Source of the DNA: Gammaproteobacteria bacterium
Lineage (GTDB): Bacteria; Pseudomonadota; Gammaproteobacteria; Steroidobacterales; Rariloculaceae
Length of the DNA stretch: 64,000 bases
Assembly (NCBI GenBank): GCA_036381015.1
Contig: DASVDR010000026.1
Coordinates: 45,237-109,236, forward strand
Direction of reading: 5' to 3'
Shown: positions 42,390 to 52,218 of the stretch, in pieces
Position numbering within the stretch: the first letter of the stretch is position 1
Layout of the letters: each line of letters begins with the position of its first letter
Notes under the pieces: model-generated
What the model saw: the letters and a program-made list of their open reading frames with translations, nothing else
Databases searched by the model: none
What the model was told of the DNA's origin: nothing
Program-made: the position numbers and the translations under genes

Positions 42390-45300
42390 GTGACCTCGTC
42401 CCGTTCGCTCCGCTTCGCGCCGCGCCGTGCGTTTGCCGCCGGCGGGTCCTCGCAGCGCCCGCGCCCGGAGCGGGTTCCCGCGCTGCGCACCGATCTCCCG
42501 ATGCTCGACGCACGCCTGAAGCGAGAGCTCCGCGGAGAGGTCCTTTTCGACCGATTCTCCCGCGGCCGCTACTCCACCGACGCGTCGATCTATCAGATCG
42601 AGCCGATCGGCGTGGTCGTGCCGGCCGACGCGAATGACGCGCTCCGGGCGCTCGAGATCGCGGCCGATGCGCGCGTCCCGGTGCTTCCCCGCGGCGCCGG
42701 CAGCTCGCAGTGCGGACAGACGGTCGGCGAAGCGCTGGTGATCGATCAAAGCAAGCGGCTGAACCGGATCCTGGAGCTCGACACGAAAGCCGGCTTCGTT
42801 CGCGTCGAGCCGGGCGTCGTCCTCGATCGGCTGAATGCCGCCTTACGCCCGCACGGCCTGTGGTTTCCGGTGGACGTCTCGACCTCCGCGCAGGCCACGA
42901 TCGGCGGGATGGCCGGCAACAACAGCTGCGGCGCCCGCTCGCTGCGCTACGGCAACATGGTGCACAACGTGCTCGAGGCGGACGCGTGGCTGCCGACGGG
43001 CGAGATGCTGCGCTTCGGCGAGGTGCGCCCCGGCGACGAGGGTGAACGAGGACGCTACGCAGCTCTCGTCGCGACGATTCGCCGCCTGCGGGCCCGCGAG
43101 GACGCCGAGATCGCCGCGCGCGTGCCGAAGGTGCAGCGTCGCGTCGCCGGCTACAACCTCGACATGGCGGCGAGCGACGCGCCGTTCAACATGGCGCACT
43201 TGCTCGTCGGCTCGGAAGGAACGCTCGGCTGGCTGCGCAGCATCAAGCTCAAGCTGTCCCCTCTTCCGCGCCACAAGACGCTCGGCGTCGTGCACTTTCC
43301 GACTTTCCACCGGGCGATGGAGGCTGCGCAGCACATCGTCGAGCTCGGGCCGGACGCGGTCGAGCTGGTCGACCGCACGATGATCGAGCTGTCGCGCGGG
43401 ATCGCCGCGTTCCGCACCACGGTCGAGGCGACGGTGCGCGGCGAGCCGGAAGCGATTCTGCTCGTCGAGTTCACCGGGGCGGATCGCGCCGAGTCCCTCG
43501 CGAAGCTCGCCCGGCTGAGCGAGCTGATGGGCGATCTCGGATTGCCCGGCAGCGTCGTCGACGTGACCGAGCCCGCGCTGCAGCGCGACGTTTGGGAGGT
43601 ACGCAAGGCCGGCCTCAACATCATGATGTCGATGAAGGGCGATGGGAAGCCGGTGTCGTTCATCGAGGATTGCGCCGTCCCGCTCGAGCACCTCGCGGAC
43701 TACACGCAGCGGTTGACGGAAGTGTTCGAGAAGCACGGCACGCGCGGCACGTTCTACGCGCACGCCTCGGTCGGCTGCCTGCATGTGCGCCCGGTCCTGA
43801 ACATGAAGACGCCGGAAGGCGCGGCGGCGATGCGCGCGATCGCGGAGGAAGCGTGCGCGCTCGTGCGCGAGTACAAGGGCTCGTACTCCGGCGAGCACGG
43901 CGACGGCCTCGTTCGCTCCGAATGGATCGAGCGCGTCTACGGGCCGCGGCTCGCCGCCGCCTTCGCCGAGATCAAGCGGGCGTTCGACCCCAACGGGCTG
44001 ATGAATCCCGGCAAGATCGTCGCTCCGCCGAAGATGGACGACCGTGCCCTGTTTCGCTTCAAGCCGGGCTACGCGACGCTTTCGATCGCCACCGGGCTCG
44101 ACTGGTCCGCGCACGATGTTGCGGGCGCCGCCTCGAGCCGCGGGTTCGCCGCGGCCGTCGAGATGTGCAACAACAACGGCTACTGCCGCAAGTTCGACGC
44201 CGGCACGATGTGCCCGTCGTTCCGCATAACCGGGGACGAGCGCGATTCGACGCGGGGACGCGCGAACACGCTGCGGCTCGCGCTGTCCGGCCAGCTCGGC
44301 CCGGATGCGCTGACCTCGGAGGAGATGTACCGCACGCTCGAGCTCTGCGTCTCGTGCAAGGGCTGCAAGCGCGAGTGCCCGACCGGCGTGGACATGGCGC
44401 GGATGAAGATCGAGTTCCTGCACCAGTACCATCGCAAGCGCCGGCGCAGCGCGAAGGAGCTGCTGATCGCTCATCTGCCGCGCTGGGCCCCGCGGGCGGC
44501 GCGGCTCGCGCCGCTATTGAACCTGCGCGACCGCGTGCCGGGCGCCGCGCACGTGTCGGCGCTCGTGCTCGGGCTCGCCGCGTCCCGCTCGCTGCCCGTC
44601 TGGCATTCGGAACCGTTCCGCGATGCGGCCGACGTCGCCGCCCGGGCCGGCGGAGCTCGCGCCGCCCTGACCGGCGGCGGCGCGCCGGCGCTTCCTGACG
44701 CGGCGAACGGACGCAATGCGACCGGCGCGGCATCCGGCCGCGAAGTCGTCCTGCTCGCGGACACGTTCAATCGCTGGTTCGAGCCCGAGAACCTTCGGGC
44801 CGCGATCGACGTGCTCCTCGCCGGCGGCTACGCGGTCCACGCGGCCACGCCGCGGGCCGAGGACGGCAACCGGCCGCTTTGCTGCGGTCGGACCTACCTC
44901 GCCGCCGGCATGGTCGAGCATGCGCGGGCCGAGGCGCGGCGTCTGCTCGCGGCCCTCGCGCCGCACGTCGAGCGCGGCACGCCGGTCATCGGGCTCGAGC
45001 CCGCCTGTCTGCTCGGTCTCCGCGACGAGCTCGCGGTGCTCCTTCCCGGCCGCGACGCGGAGCGGCTCGGAGCGCACGCGTTCCTGCTCGAGGAGTTCCT
45101 CGTGCGGGAAGCGGCAGCGGGCCGGCTGCGCCTTCCGCTCCGCAAAGCGGCCCGCTCGAAGGCCCTGGTGCACGGCCACTGCCACCAAAAGGCCTTCGGC
45201 ACGATGGGCGACGTCACGCGGGCGTTGCGGCTCGTGCCCGGTCTCGATGTCGACGTCGTCGCGTCGAGCTGTTGCGGGATGGCGGGCGCCTTCGGCTACG

Positions 45301-45482
45301 ACCGGCGCCACGTCAAAGTCTCCTTCGAGATGGCCGAGGCCGCGCTGCTGCCGGCGGTTCGCGCGGCGGACGCGGACACGGTGATCGTGGCCGACGGAAC
45401 GAGCTGCCGCCATCAGATCCGCGACGGCGCCGCGCGCGAAGCGGTGCACGCGGTTCGCGTGATCGCCGACGCGCTCGCGTGA
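42390..45482 (+). CDS. YdiJ-type FAD-linked oxidase with C-terminal FeS domains (D-2-hydroxyacid dehydrogenase)
   Basis: About 1030 aa. FAD-binding PCMH domain near the start (LPRGAGSSQCGQ at about 96-107), the FAD-oxidase C domain (SYSGEHGDGLVRSEW), then CNNNGYCRK...GTMCPSFR (about 593-612), the iron-sulphur motif CVSCKGCKRECP (about 652-663), and two CCG modules (PLCCGR about 828; SCCGMAG about 960). This is the layout of E. coli YdiJ, reported as a D-2-hydroxyglutarate dehydrogenase; D-lactate is another possible substrate. GTG at 42390 gives the longest plausible protein; ATG at 42501 is a good alternative. Confidence 0.9.
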   Translation: MTSSRSLRFAPRRAFAAGGSSQRPRPERVPALRTDLPMLDARLKRELRGEVLFDRFSRGRYSTDASIYQIEPIGVVVPADANDALRALEIAADARVPVLPRGAGSSQCGQTVGEALVIDQSKRLNRILELDTKAGFVRVEPGVVLDRLNAALRPHGLWFPVDVSTSAQATIGGMAGNNSCGARSLRYGNMVHNVLEADAWLPTGEMLRFGEVRPGDEGERGRYAALVATIRRLRAREDAEIAARVPKVQRRVAGYNLDMAASDAPFNMAHLLVGSEGTLGWLRSIKLKLSPLPRHKTLGVVHFPTFHRAMEAAQHIVELGPDAVELVDRTMIELSRGIAAFRTTVEATVRGEPEAILLVEFTGADRAESLAKLARLSELMGDLGLPGSVVDVTEPALQRDVWEVRKAGLNIMMSMKGDGKPVSFIEDCAVPLEHLADYTQRLTEVFEKHGTRGTFYAHASVGCLHVRPVLNMKTPEGAAAMRAIAEEACALVREYKGSYSGEHGDGLVRSEWIERVYGPRLAAAFAEIKRAFDPNGLMNPGKIVAPPKMDDRALFRFKPGYATLSIATGLDWSAHDVAGAASSRGFAAAVEMCNNNGYCRKFDAGTMCPSFRITGDERDSTRGRANTLRLALSGQLGPDALTSEEMYRTLELCVSCKGCKRECPTGVDMARMKIEFLHQYHRKRRRSAKELLIAHLPRWAPRAARLAPLLNLRDRVPGAAHVSALVLGLAASRSLPVWHSEPFRDAADVAARAGGARAALTGGGAPALPDAANGRNATGAASGREVVLLADTFNRWFEPENLRAAIDVLLAGGYAVHAATPRAEDGNRPLCCGRTYLAAGMVEHARAEARRLLAALAPHVERGTPVIGLEPACLLGLRDELAVLLPGRDAERLGAHAFLLEEFLVREAAAGRLRLPLRKAARSKALVHGHCHQKAFGTMGDVTRALRLVPGLDVDVVASSCCGMAGAFGYDRRHVKVSFEMAEAALLPAVRAADADTVIVADGTSCRHQIRDGAAREAVHAVRVIADALA

Positions 45483-45571
45483 ACGCCGCCCCGGTCGCGG
45501 GGTCTCAGTACGAGTCACTCCGGCGAAGTCCCGCTTCGCTGGCCGCCTAACTACTTGCCGGATTGCGAGTC

Positions 45572-46747
45572 ATGCCGAAGAAGAGATCACGGAACACCTC
45601 CTATCGCGCCGTGTCGGGCGCGGTGCTGGCGGCCGCGGTCGCGATGATGCCGGCCGCCCGGTCCCAGACCGAAGATGCGCGCGCGGCCGATCACCCGCCG
45701 CCTCCGGGCGTAGAGCCCCTGCCCGTCGACCTTTTCACGACCGAGAACTTCTACTTCGATCGGAAGTACTGGACCGATCCGCGCTACCAGCGTTGCAACA
45801 CGCCGGAGCAGCTGGCGGAGACGTGGTCCGAAGGGCGGTTCGGAGAGTGGGGCGATTGCAGCGTCGACCGCCCGGTCGAGGAGATCGTGAGCCCGTACGA
45901 GTACGAGACCGCGGCCGAGCACTATGCCGCGCTGCTCGCGAAAGCGAAGGCGCACGGCGGGCCCACCCGGCACACGCGCGAGACGCTGCCCGACTGGGAC
46001 GGCTGGTACCGGCGCGGCGGGTACGAGGATCAATGGCTCTACGGCCGCGGGGTTCAGACCGCGACGATCCTGTCGCTGCTGACGCCGGAGTATCAGAAGC
46101 GGATGACGCAGATGAACTACCATGAGGCGGTCAGCAACGCGCCGCAGTGGATGGCCGCCTTCTGCTACCCGGAGGGCCTGATGCGCTGGTGGACGGAATA
46201 CGCGATCAACGACATCGAGGTCCTCGTGACGCCGCACCAGGTGCAGTTCCTCGCCGGCGTCGCCGACAACTTCATCCGCAAGGTGCTGATCGGCCAGAAG
46301 CACGTGCAGCAGGTCCCGCAGTGGTACGGGGAGACCGTCGGCTTCTGGGACGGCGACACGCTCGTCGCATGGACCGCGAACGTCCAGGGCTGGACGCTGA
46401 CCCACTCGATGTTCGAGTTCAGCAACTCACTCGAGGTGATCGAGGTGATCCGACCGCAGGAGGACGGCGGCGGCCTCGTCGTGGAGGCCACGTTCTACGA
46501 TCCGGAGGCGTTCAAGCAGCCGCTCCACATCGTGACGCCGTGGAACTACGCCGCCGGCATCGACGCTCCCGAGCGGCGCTACACGTTCGTCGAATGCCGC
46601 GTGCAGAGCACGATCGTGAACGGGCCGGACGGGAGGCCCACACAGCTGACGCCGCTCGACGAGGGCTACGTCGACTACTTCGGCCGGCCGTGGGCGCAGA
46701 ACTGGGAGGAGCACTTCGAGCAGGGCTGGGAGCGCCCGGAAGAGTGA
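45572..46747 (+). CDS. secreted protein of unknown function
   Basis: 391 aa. Signal peptide ([22 protein letters not shown]) and a mature part of the broad secreted family with [42 protein letters not shown] and [12 protein letters not shown]. These proteins are common next to TonB receptors in Steroidobacter-like genomes and are unstudied as far as I know. It converges on a TonB receptor gene. ATG at 45572 preferred over TTG at 45563. Confidence 0.72.
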   Translation: MPKKRSRNTSYRAVSGAVLAAAVAMMPAARSQTEDARAADHPPPPGVEPLPVDLFTTENFYFDRKYWTDPRYQRCNTPEQLAETWSEGRFGEWGDCSVDRPVEEIVSPYEYETAAEHYAALLAKAKAHGGPTRHTRETLPDWDGWYRRGGYEDQWLYGRGVQTATILSLLTPEYQKRMTQMNYHEAVSNAPQWMAAFCYPEGLMRWWTEYAINDIEVLVTPHQVQFLAGVADNFIRKVLIGQKHVQQVPQWYGETVGFWDGDTLVAWTANVQGWTLTHSMFEFSNSLEVIEVIRPQEDGGGLVVEATFYDPEAFKQPLHIVTPWNYAAGIDAPERRYTFVECRVQSTIVNGPDGRPTQLTPLDEGYVDYFGRPWAQNWEEHFEQGWERPEE

Positions 46748-46756
46748 CGTGAAGGC

Positions 46757-46783
46757 GAACGGCGGGGGCAATCCCCGCCGTTC
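46757..46783. terminator. hairpin between convergent genes
   Basis: A perfect 11-bp stem, GAACGGCGGGG with CCCCGCCGTTC, and a 5-nt loop, 10 bp after the upstream stop codon. No long U-run. Placed to terminate the secreted-protein gene and the receptor gene that reads toward it. Confidence 0.6.
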
Positions 46784-46817
46784 GTGTCATGCGCGACCCA
46801 GGACCGCGCGCCGCCGG

Positions 46818-49409
46818 CTAGAAGTTACGCTTCAGGCTCAGCGCCCACATCCTCGGCATCCCGGGCGTTCCGGACACCGTGCCGGAGCTGTCGAACTGCT
46901 CGAAGATGTTGTTGAAGTAGAATTCGTCGGTCACGTTCGTGACCGCGAGCGCCGCCTCCCACTCGTCGCTCGCCGAACGCCACGTGAGACGTGCGTTCGT
47001 GAGCGTGTAGTCGTCGATCAGGCTCGCCGGATTGTTGAGCGGCTCCGTATAGATCTCGTCCTGGTACGCGACGTCGATCCGGGGCGTCAGCGTGCCGCCG
47101 CCCGGGAGCCGCGCCTCGTATTGCGCACCGAAGCTCCACGTCGTCTCGGGCGTGAACGGCGTGACCATGTCGAGCGTTACCGCGACGTTCGGCGCGAGAC
47201 TGGTGTACTGGAAGTCGAGCGCCGCGAACGAGAAGTCGATCAGCCACGCATCCGCGAGACTGATCTCGGCTTCGATTTCGAGACCTTCGACGTCGGCATC
47301 TCCGGCGTTGCCGGGCTGAATGCACGGCGCGCCCAGGCCGTCGGCGTCGATGAACGGCGGGACCTCGCACTGCGTCTGATTGATCTGAATGTCCGTGTAG
47401 TCGTTGAAGAATACAGCCGAGTTCAACCGCACGCGGCCGTCGAAGAGGAGCGTCTTCGCGCCGATCTCGTACGACGTGAGCTCCTCAGGCTGGAACGACT
47501 CGATCTGGATCGGGAAGAACGGCCGCGGGTTGATGCCGCCGCCCTTGAAGCCCGTGGCCGCTTGCGTGTACAGCATGACGTCGTCCGTCAGCCGCCAGTC
47601 GAGCGCCAGGCGCCAGTCGGTGCGCGAGTCGTCGAATTCGCCGCTCACGTTGAACAGCCCCGCGAGCACGCAATTCGGGAACGTGTTGACGCTCGCCGGG
47701 GGCCCGTTGCACACCTGCGGAAGCGTGCCGTCCGGATTGCGGCGCCGGTAGATGTACGTCTTGCTCTCATCCGAAGCGCGCACGCCGACGGAGAGGTTCA
47801 GCGCGTCCGAGAGATGCCATGACGTATGAGCGAACAGCGCGGAGGCTTCCGAGGGCGTGGGATCGGGGCCGTGGATGAAGTTCAGTTGCGCGTAATACAG
47901 GTTGACGTTCGCCTCGAGCGTGCCGTCCTGATCGACGTGGAACGCGCCGAACGTGTAATCGAGCAGACCGTCGAGCGCGGTGCCGTTCAAACGGAACTCC
48001 TGCGTCCAATGATCATGCTCGAGGCGCTGGAGCAGGTTCTGGCTGTTCAGCGGCGAGGCGTCGACGTCCTGCGCCCAATCCGAGTCGTACTCGCGAAACG
48101 CCGAGATCGACTCGAACTGAAGGTTGTCGGTGATGTCCCAGTCGATCTGCACCGACAGGCCGCGCTGCTGGAGCGTGGTGACCGGTGGAATCGCGACCGG
48201 CGAGAACGGCCGATTCGGAAGCGGCTGCTCCGGATCGAGATACGTGGCGTAGCTGACATACGGATCGCTGACGACCGGATCCCCGGCGAACGGGCCGCTG
48301 GTGACGAACGCGTTGCTGTAATAAACGCGGTCGTCGGTGGTGGTGTAATCGCCGTCCACGTCGTGGAACGTGCCGTCGGCGAGGCCGTCACCGTCGAAGT
48401 CGGCGCCGTTGTAGCTCGGCTGGCCGGTTTCGGTGAGAATCGGATCGCCGAAAATGCCGAAAGGCTGACCGAGGTTCGGATTGTTTCGCGCCTCGTTCAC
48501 CCGGATCAGCACGTTTGGAACCGGCTCCGACTCGTCGTCGATCACGTCGCCGATGATGTCGACCGTGACGCGATCGCTCGGCAGCCACTGCAAGAACACG
48601 CGCCCGCCCGTGAACGACCGGCCGCCCTCGGTGCCGATCTCGCAGTCGGAGAGATCGCCGCCGGCGATGTAGGTCGGCAGATCCGACTCCGGATGCACGC
48701 ATCGGTAGTCGAGACGCGTGACGTAACCGTCGCGCGTGCTGCTCGCGCCGGCTACGCGGGCGTAGAGCTTCTCGTCGACGACCGTCAAATCGGCGCTCGC
48801 GCGCACGTCGACGCGATCGAAGTCGCCGTAGGTAATCGACAGGCTGCCGCCGCCGTCGGGGCTCGGCGCGCGCGAATAGATTTTCACGGCGCCGCCGATC
48901 GAGTTGCGGCCCGCCAGCGTGCCTTGAGGCCCGCGCAGAATCTCCACACGATCGACGTCGAGCAGATCGACCATGGAGCCCGTCAAGTTCGGGTAGTAGA
49001 CGTCGTCGACGTAAATGCCGACGCCCGGCTCGACCGCATAGTTGAAGTCCGTCTGGCCGATGCCGCGGATGAACGCGATCATCGCGTTTCCGCTCCCCTG
49101 ATCCGCCGGCTTCAGTGTGACGTTCGGCGCCTGCGCCGCGACGTCGACGATGTTCGTCTGGCTGCGCGCATCGAGCATCTCGGAGTTCACGGCCGTGATC
49201 GCGACCGGCGTCTCCTGCACGTTCGCTTCGCGAAACTCCGCGGTGACGATGATCTCCTCGAGCGGGCCGGTTTGCTCCTGCGCGTAAACCGCGCCGCAGG
49301 CCTGCGCAAGCCCGGTGAGAATCAACCAACGCGCGCGGGAATGGGACGGCATCATGGACCGCATGCCGGAACTTTTACGGCCCCTTGCATCATGCAATCG
49401 TCGCGACAT
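46818..49409 (-). CDS. TonB-dependent outer-membrane receptor
   Basis: 863 aa. Signal peptide (about 22-45, ending AVYAQ), TonB-box-like EEIIVTA, plug motifs (FIRGIGQTDFNY; ILRGPQGTLAGRN; GGAVKIYSR) and barrel ending in LSLKRNF. A segment at about 340-390 is rich in Asp/Gly (NGADFDGDGLADG...DVDGDYTTTDDR), possibly a calcium-binding loop. The ATG at 49409 was chosen because GGGGGAG lies seven bases upstream; the longer frame to 49589 is not signal-like. Ligand unknown. Confidence 0.92.
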   Translation of the reverse strand: MSRRLHDARGRKSSGMRSMMPSHSRARWLILTGLAQACGAVYAQEQTGPLEEIIVTAEFREANVQETPVAITAVNSEMLDARSQTNIVDVAAQAPNVTLKPADQGSGNAMIAFIRGIGQTDFNYAVEPGVGIYVDDVYYPNLTGSMVDLLDVDRVEILRGPQGTLAGRNSIGGAVKIYSRAPSPDGGGSLSITYGDFDRVDVRASADLTVVDEKLYARVAGASSTRDGYVTRLDYRCVHPESDLPTYIAGGDLSDCEIGTEGGRSFTGGRVFLQWLPSDRVTVDIIGDVIDDESEPVPNVLIRVNEARNNPNLGQPFGIFGDPILTETGQPSYNGADFDGDGLADGTFHDVDGDYTTTDDRVYYSNAFVTSGPFAGDPVVSDPYVSYATYLDPEQPLPNRPFSPVAIPPVTTLQQRGLSVQIDWDITDNLQFESISAFREYDSDWAQDVDASPLNSQNLLQRLEHDHWTQEFRLNGTALDGLLDYTFGAFHVDQDGTLEANVNLYYAQLNFIHGPDPTPSEASALFAHTSWHLSDALNLSVGVRASDESKTYIYRRRNPDGTLPQVCNGPPASVNTFPNCVLAGLFNVSGEFDDSRTDWRLALDWRLTDDVMLYTQAATGFKGGGINPRPFFPIQIESFQPEELTSYEIGAKTLLFDGRVRLNSAVFFNDYTDIQINQTQCEVPPFIDADGLGAPCIQPGNAGDADVEGLEIEAEISLADAWLIDFSFAALDFQYTSLAPNVAVTLDMVTPFTPETTWSFGAQYEARLPGGGTLTPRIDVAYQDEIYTEPLNNPASLIDDYTLTNARLTWRSASDEWEAALAVTNVTDEFYFNNIFEQFDSSGTVSGTPGMPRMWALSLKRNF

Positions 49410-49698
49410 CTTCGGACTCCCCCGTTGATGGGCCTTCGCAACATCTCCGGCATCGATGGGAATCTTCTTGTTGTTTCGACGCCGGTTCGGCCGGATTGTG
49501 TACCAGCCTTGAGAATCCCAACCAGCCATCAGTGATACTGGTAGTAATACTAATAGGGATTCCCCCAAATTGTCGCATCGATACCACAAGCTCTCCGGTT
49601 CCGTTCCGACGGGCCACTGAGCGATCTGCTTGCGGCCGGGCTATCGGCAAATCCGCCCCGCCCCTCTACACTCCGTCGCACTGCGCGCGAGGAGGCCG

Positions 49699-50856
49699 AT
49701 GCTGCGGAGCGAGAACCGAATTCTGACGACGCACGCGGGCAGCCTCGTGCGTCCCGCCGGACTGCCGAGCGAGCCGGGCACGGACGAGGAGCGGGCCGCC
49801 CGCGACGAGCGGCTGCGCGCGGCGGTCGAGGACGTCGTCGCACGGCAGGTCGCGATCGGCCTCGACGTCGTGAACGACGGCGAGTTCGGCAAATCGAGCT
49901 GGGCGGCGTACATCCTCGAGCGCCTCACCGGCTTCGAGATTCGCGCCGATCAGCCGATACCGCTGCGCTGGCTCGGCCGCGACCGGGAGCGCTTCGCGGA
50001 CTTCTTCGCGCGCGAAATGCCGCGCGCGCTGAACGGCATGCCGACCGAGGCGTGCGTCGGCCCGATCGCTTACCGCGACGAGCGCTGCTGCGCGGCGCGG
50101 GACATCGCGAACCTGCGCGACGCCGCGGCGCGCGCCGGCGCCCGGGAGGTGTTCATGACCGCCGTCGCGCCGGCGAGCACCGCGTACAACGGCGTGAACG
50201 AGTTCTATCCGAGCGAACGCGAGTTCGTCTTCGCGATCGCGGAGGCCTTGCGGCACGAGTACCTGGCCGTGCACGACGCGGGCTTCGTCCTGCAGGTCGA
50301 CGACGCGGTCCTGGCGAACATGTACGACGACCTCGTACGGATCGACCCGGCGCGCTATCGCGAATGGGCCGAGCTCAGGATCGAGGCGCTGAATTACGCG
50401 CTCGACGGCATTCCGCCGGAGCGCGTCCGCTATCACGTGTGCTTCGGCAGCTGGCACGTGCCGCACGTCGCGGACGCTCCGCTCGATGCGATCGTCGACC
50501 TCGTCCTTCAGGTGAACGCGGGCGCGTACTCGATCGAGGCGGCGAATCCCCGTCACGAGCACGAATGGCGAGTGTGGCGGAACGGCCGCCTGCCGGAAGG
50601 CAAGATCCTGATCCCGGGCGTCGTCACCCACCACACGACGACCGTGGAGCATCCGCGCCTCGTCGCCGATCGCATCGTCCGCTACGCCGAGCTCGTCGGC
50701 CGCGAGAACGTGATCGCCGGAACGGACTGCGGCTTCGCGCAGATCGAGAACATCGAGCGCGTGCATCCTTCGATCATGTGGGCGAAGCTCGAGGCACTCG
50801 TCGAAGGCGCGCGCCTCGCGAGCGACGAGCTGTGGGGGCGCCGGCCGCGCGCGTGA
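49699..50856 (+). CDS. standalone MetE C-terminal-like zinc methyltransferase
   Basis: 385 aa. Same family as 3-404 and 24316-25452 but a different subgroup (start NRILTTHAGSLVRP). Zinc ligands: H246 and C248 (RYHVCFGSWH), E280 (YSIEAAN), C344 (GTDCGFAQ). Family members of this type catalyse thiol methylation or related chemistry; the natural substrate is unknown. ATG with GAGGAGG upstream. Ends 10 bp before the convergent regulator gene; a small GC-rich hairpin covers the junction. Confidence 0.88.
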   Translation: MLRSENRILTTHAGSLVRPAGLPSEPGTDEERAARDERLRAAVEDVVARQVAIGLDVVNDGEFGKSSWAAYILERLTGFEIRADQPIPLRWLGRDRERFADFFAREMPRALNGMPTEACVGPIAYRDERCCAARDIANLRDAAARAGAREVFMTAVAPASTAYNGVNEFYPSEREFVFAIAEALRHEYLAVHDAGFVLQVDDAVLANMYDDLVRIDPARYREWAELRIEALNYALDGIPPERVRYHVCFGSWHVPHVADAPLDAIVDLVLQVNAGAYSIEAANPRHEHEWRVWRNGRLPEGKILIPGVVTHHTTTVEHPRLVADRIVRYAELVGRENVIAGTDCGFAQIENIERVHPSIMWAKLEALVEGARLASDELWGRRPRA

Positions 50857-50866
50857 CGGCCGGCGC

Positions 50867-51709
50867 TCAGTGCCGGCGCTTCAGCGCCGCGATCTTCGCG
50901 GCGCTCTCCTCGTCGTACGGGGCGTAGATCACGAGCCGCAGCCCCGGGCTCCCCTCGGGCACGTACGAGGTGTGCTCGAGCGTGACGCCGCCGAGCTGCG
51001 GGTGGCGAACGACGGCCTGCGACCGGCCGACGACCTCGGAGCTGTTCCACAAGCGCCTGAACGTCTCCGACGTGCGCTCGAGCTCCGCGATCAGCTCCTC
51101 GAAGTCCGGATCGCCGGTGAACTGGCTGTAGTCGACACGAAACTTCGCGATGACCCTGTGCGCCATCGCGTCGAAGATCTCCGGATCGCGCGTGTACACT
51201 TGCTCGTCCACGAGCAGTATCCGCAGCAGGTTGCGCCGCTCCTGCGGAATGTGGTCGTAGTCGCGGAACGTGAGCACCGCGAGCCGGTTCCACGCGACGA
51301 CGTCCCACCGCGCCGTCATCACGATCGCGGGCACCGCGAGCGAATCGATCATACGCTTGACGGCCGCGCTCACCTCCACGTCGTGCCATCCTCGAGGCGG
51401 CGCCGGGCGATGTTGCACGAGCGCGAACAGGTACTCGCGCTCGTCCCGGGAGAGGTGCAGCGTCGACGAGATGCGCTCCAGAACCGCATCGGAAACCTGA
51501 ATGTCGCGCCCCTGCTCGAGCCACGTGTACCAGGTCACGCTGACGCCGGCGAGCGCCGCAACGTCCTCCCTGCGCAGCCCCGGCGTCCGGCGCCGGTCCG
51601 CCACCGGCAGGCCGACGTCCGCCGGCGCGACGCGGGCCCGGCAGCTCTTCAGAAACTCGCTCAGCTGCCTCTTTCGAGAATCCATCCTGTGCTCACGAGC
51701 CGCCGTCAT
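50867..51709 (-). CDS. XRE-family regulator with MmyB-like ligand-binding domain
   Basis: 280 aa. N-terminal helix-turn-helix (about 40-75: TPGLRREDVAALAGVSVTWYTWLEQG) and a C-terminal PAS-like MmyB domain (AWNRLAVLTFRDYDHIPQERRN; HPQLGGVTLEHTSYVPEG) that binds small or lipid-like ligands. Divergent from a TonB receptor operon (52219-55769), which it may control. ATG at 51709 lies about 20 nt after a good promoter; ATG at 51685 (MDSRKRQ) is an equally plausible start. Confidence 0.88.
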   Translation of the reverse strand: MTAAREHRMDSRKRQLSEFLKSCRARVAPADVGLPVADRRRTPGLRREDVAALAGVSVTWYTWLEQGRDIQVSDAVLERISSTLHLSRDEREYLFALVQHRPAPPRGWHDVEVSAAVKRMIDSLAVPAIVMTARWDVVAWNRLAVLTFRDYDHIPQERRNLLRILLVDEQVYTRDPEIFDAMAHRVIAKFRVDYSQFTGDPDFEELIAELERTSETFRRLWNSSEVVGRSQAVVRHPQLGGVTLEHTSYVPEGSPGLRLVIYAPYDEESAAKIAALKRRH

Positions 51710-51734
51710 GTTGCAATTTCTACCAGTAATCTCC

Positions 51735-51762
51735 CCACTAGCACAACGACCGGAATTGTCAA
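51735..51762 (-). promoter_or_regulatory. sigma-70-type promoter of XRE regulator
   Basis: Perfect -35 TTGACA (51757-51762), 16-bp spacer, and an extended -10 TGC-TAGTGG (-10 box 51735-51740) on the minus strand. The predicted start of transcription is about 20 nt before the ATG at 51709. Confidence 0.55.
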
Positions 51763-52218
51763 GGCGCCGCGCATTCGCTAGCGTTGCGTGTCGACCACGC
51801 GGGCGAGACGAGCGGATGCTTCGAGCCACTGCCGACCCGATCTGCGGCGATGATTCCCGGCTCGCCGTCCCGCCCCGCTGCGCATACCGAGAATTTGGGC
51901 CTGCGGTCGTTTCCGGGTGCCGAGGTCGAGATGAGCGTTCGCGGCCGTTGCGCGAACGCACCCGCGGTCGATTCGCGCCCACGAGCGATCCCGGATCTCG
52001 ACATCCACACGTGCGGCGACGCCCGATTCAACGCCCGCGTAGGCGGCCGGAGCCGGACCCGCTTTCCCCCTGTGCATTCGTCCGGTTTCGATCGCAGGCC
52101 CAAACCCGCCCGGCCGGGCACCCAGCACGCCGGGCCCCCGGAGGAATGCACCCGCCGACGCTTTCGGCTTCGTGAGATCGACCGGCGGATCGGCCGGAGA
52201 TGGAAGGGGAGTCAGGAC
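51763..52218. other. 456-bp upstream region of receptor operon
   Basis: Between the regulator promoter and the receptor start. An open frame runs through it in phase with the receptor but the translated sequence is arginine/proline-rich with no domain, so it is taken as untranslated. A GGGGAG ribosome-binding site ends the region. No clear -35/-10 for the receptor was found; the length suggests a long leader or several regulator sites. Confidence 0.45.

Noticed and set aside
51784-52218. N-terminal extension of the TonB receptor to 51784
   Set aside because: No signal peptide or domain; the ATG at 52219 has a good ribosome-binding site and a normal signal peptide.
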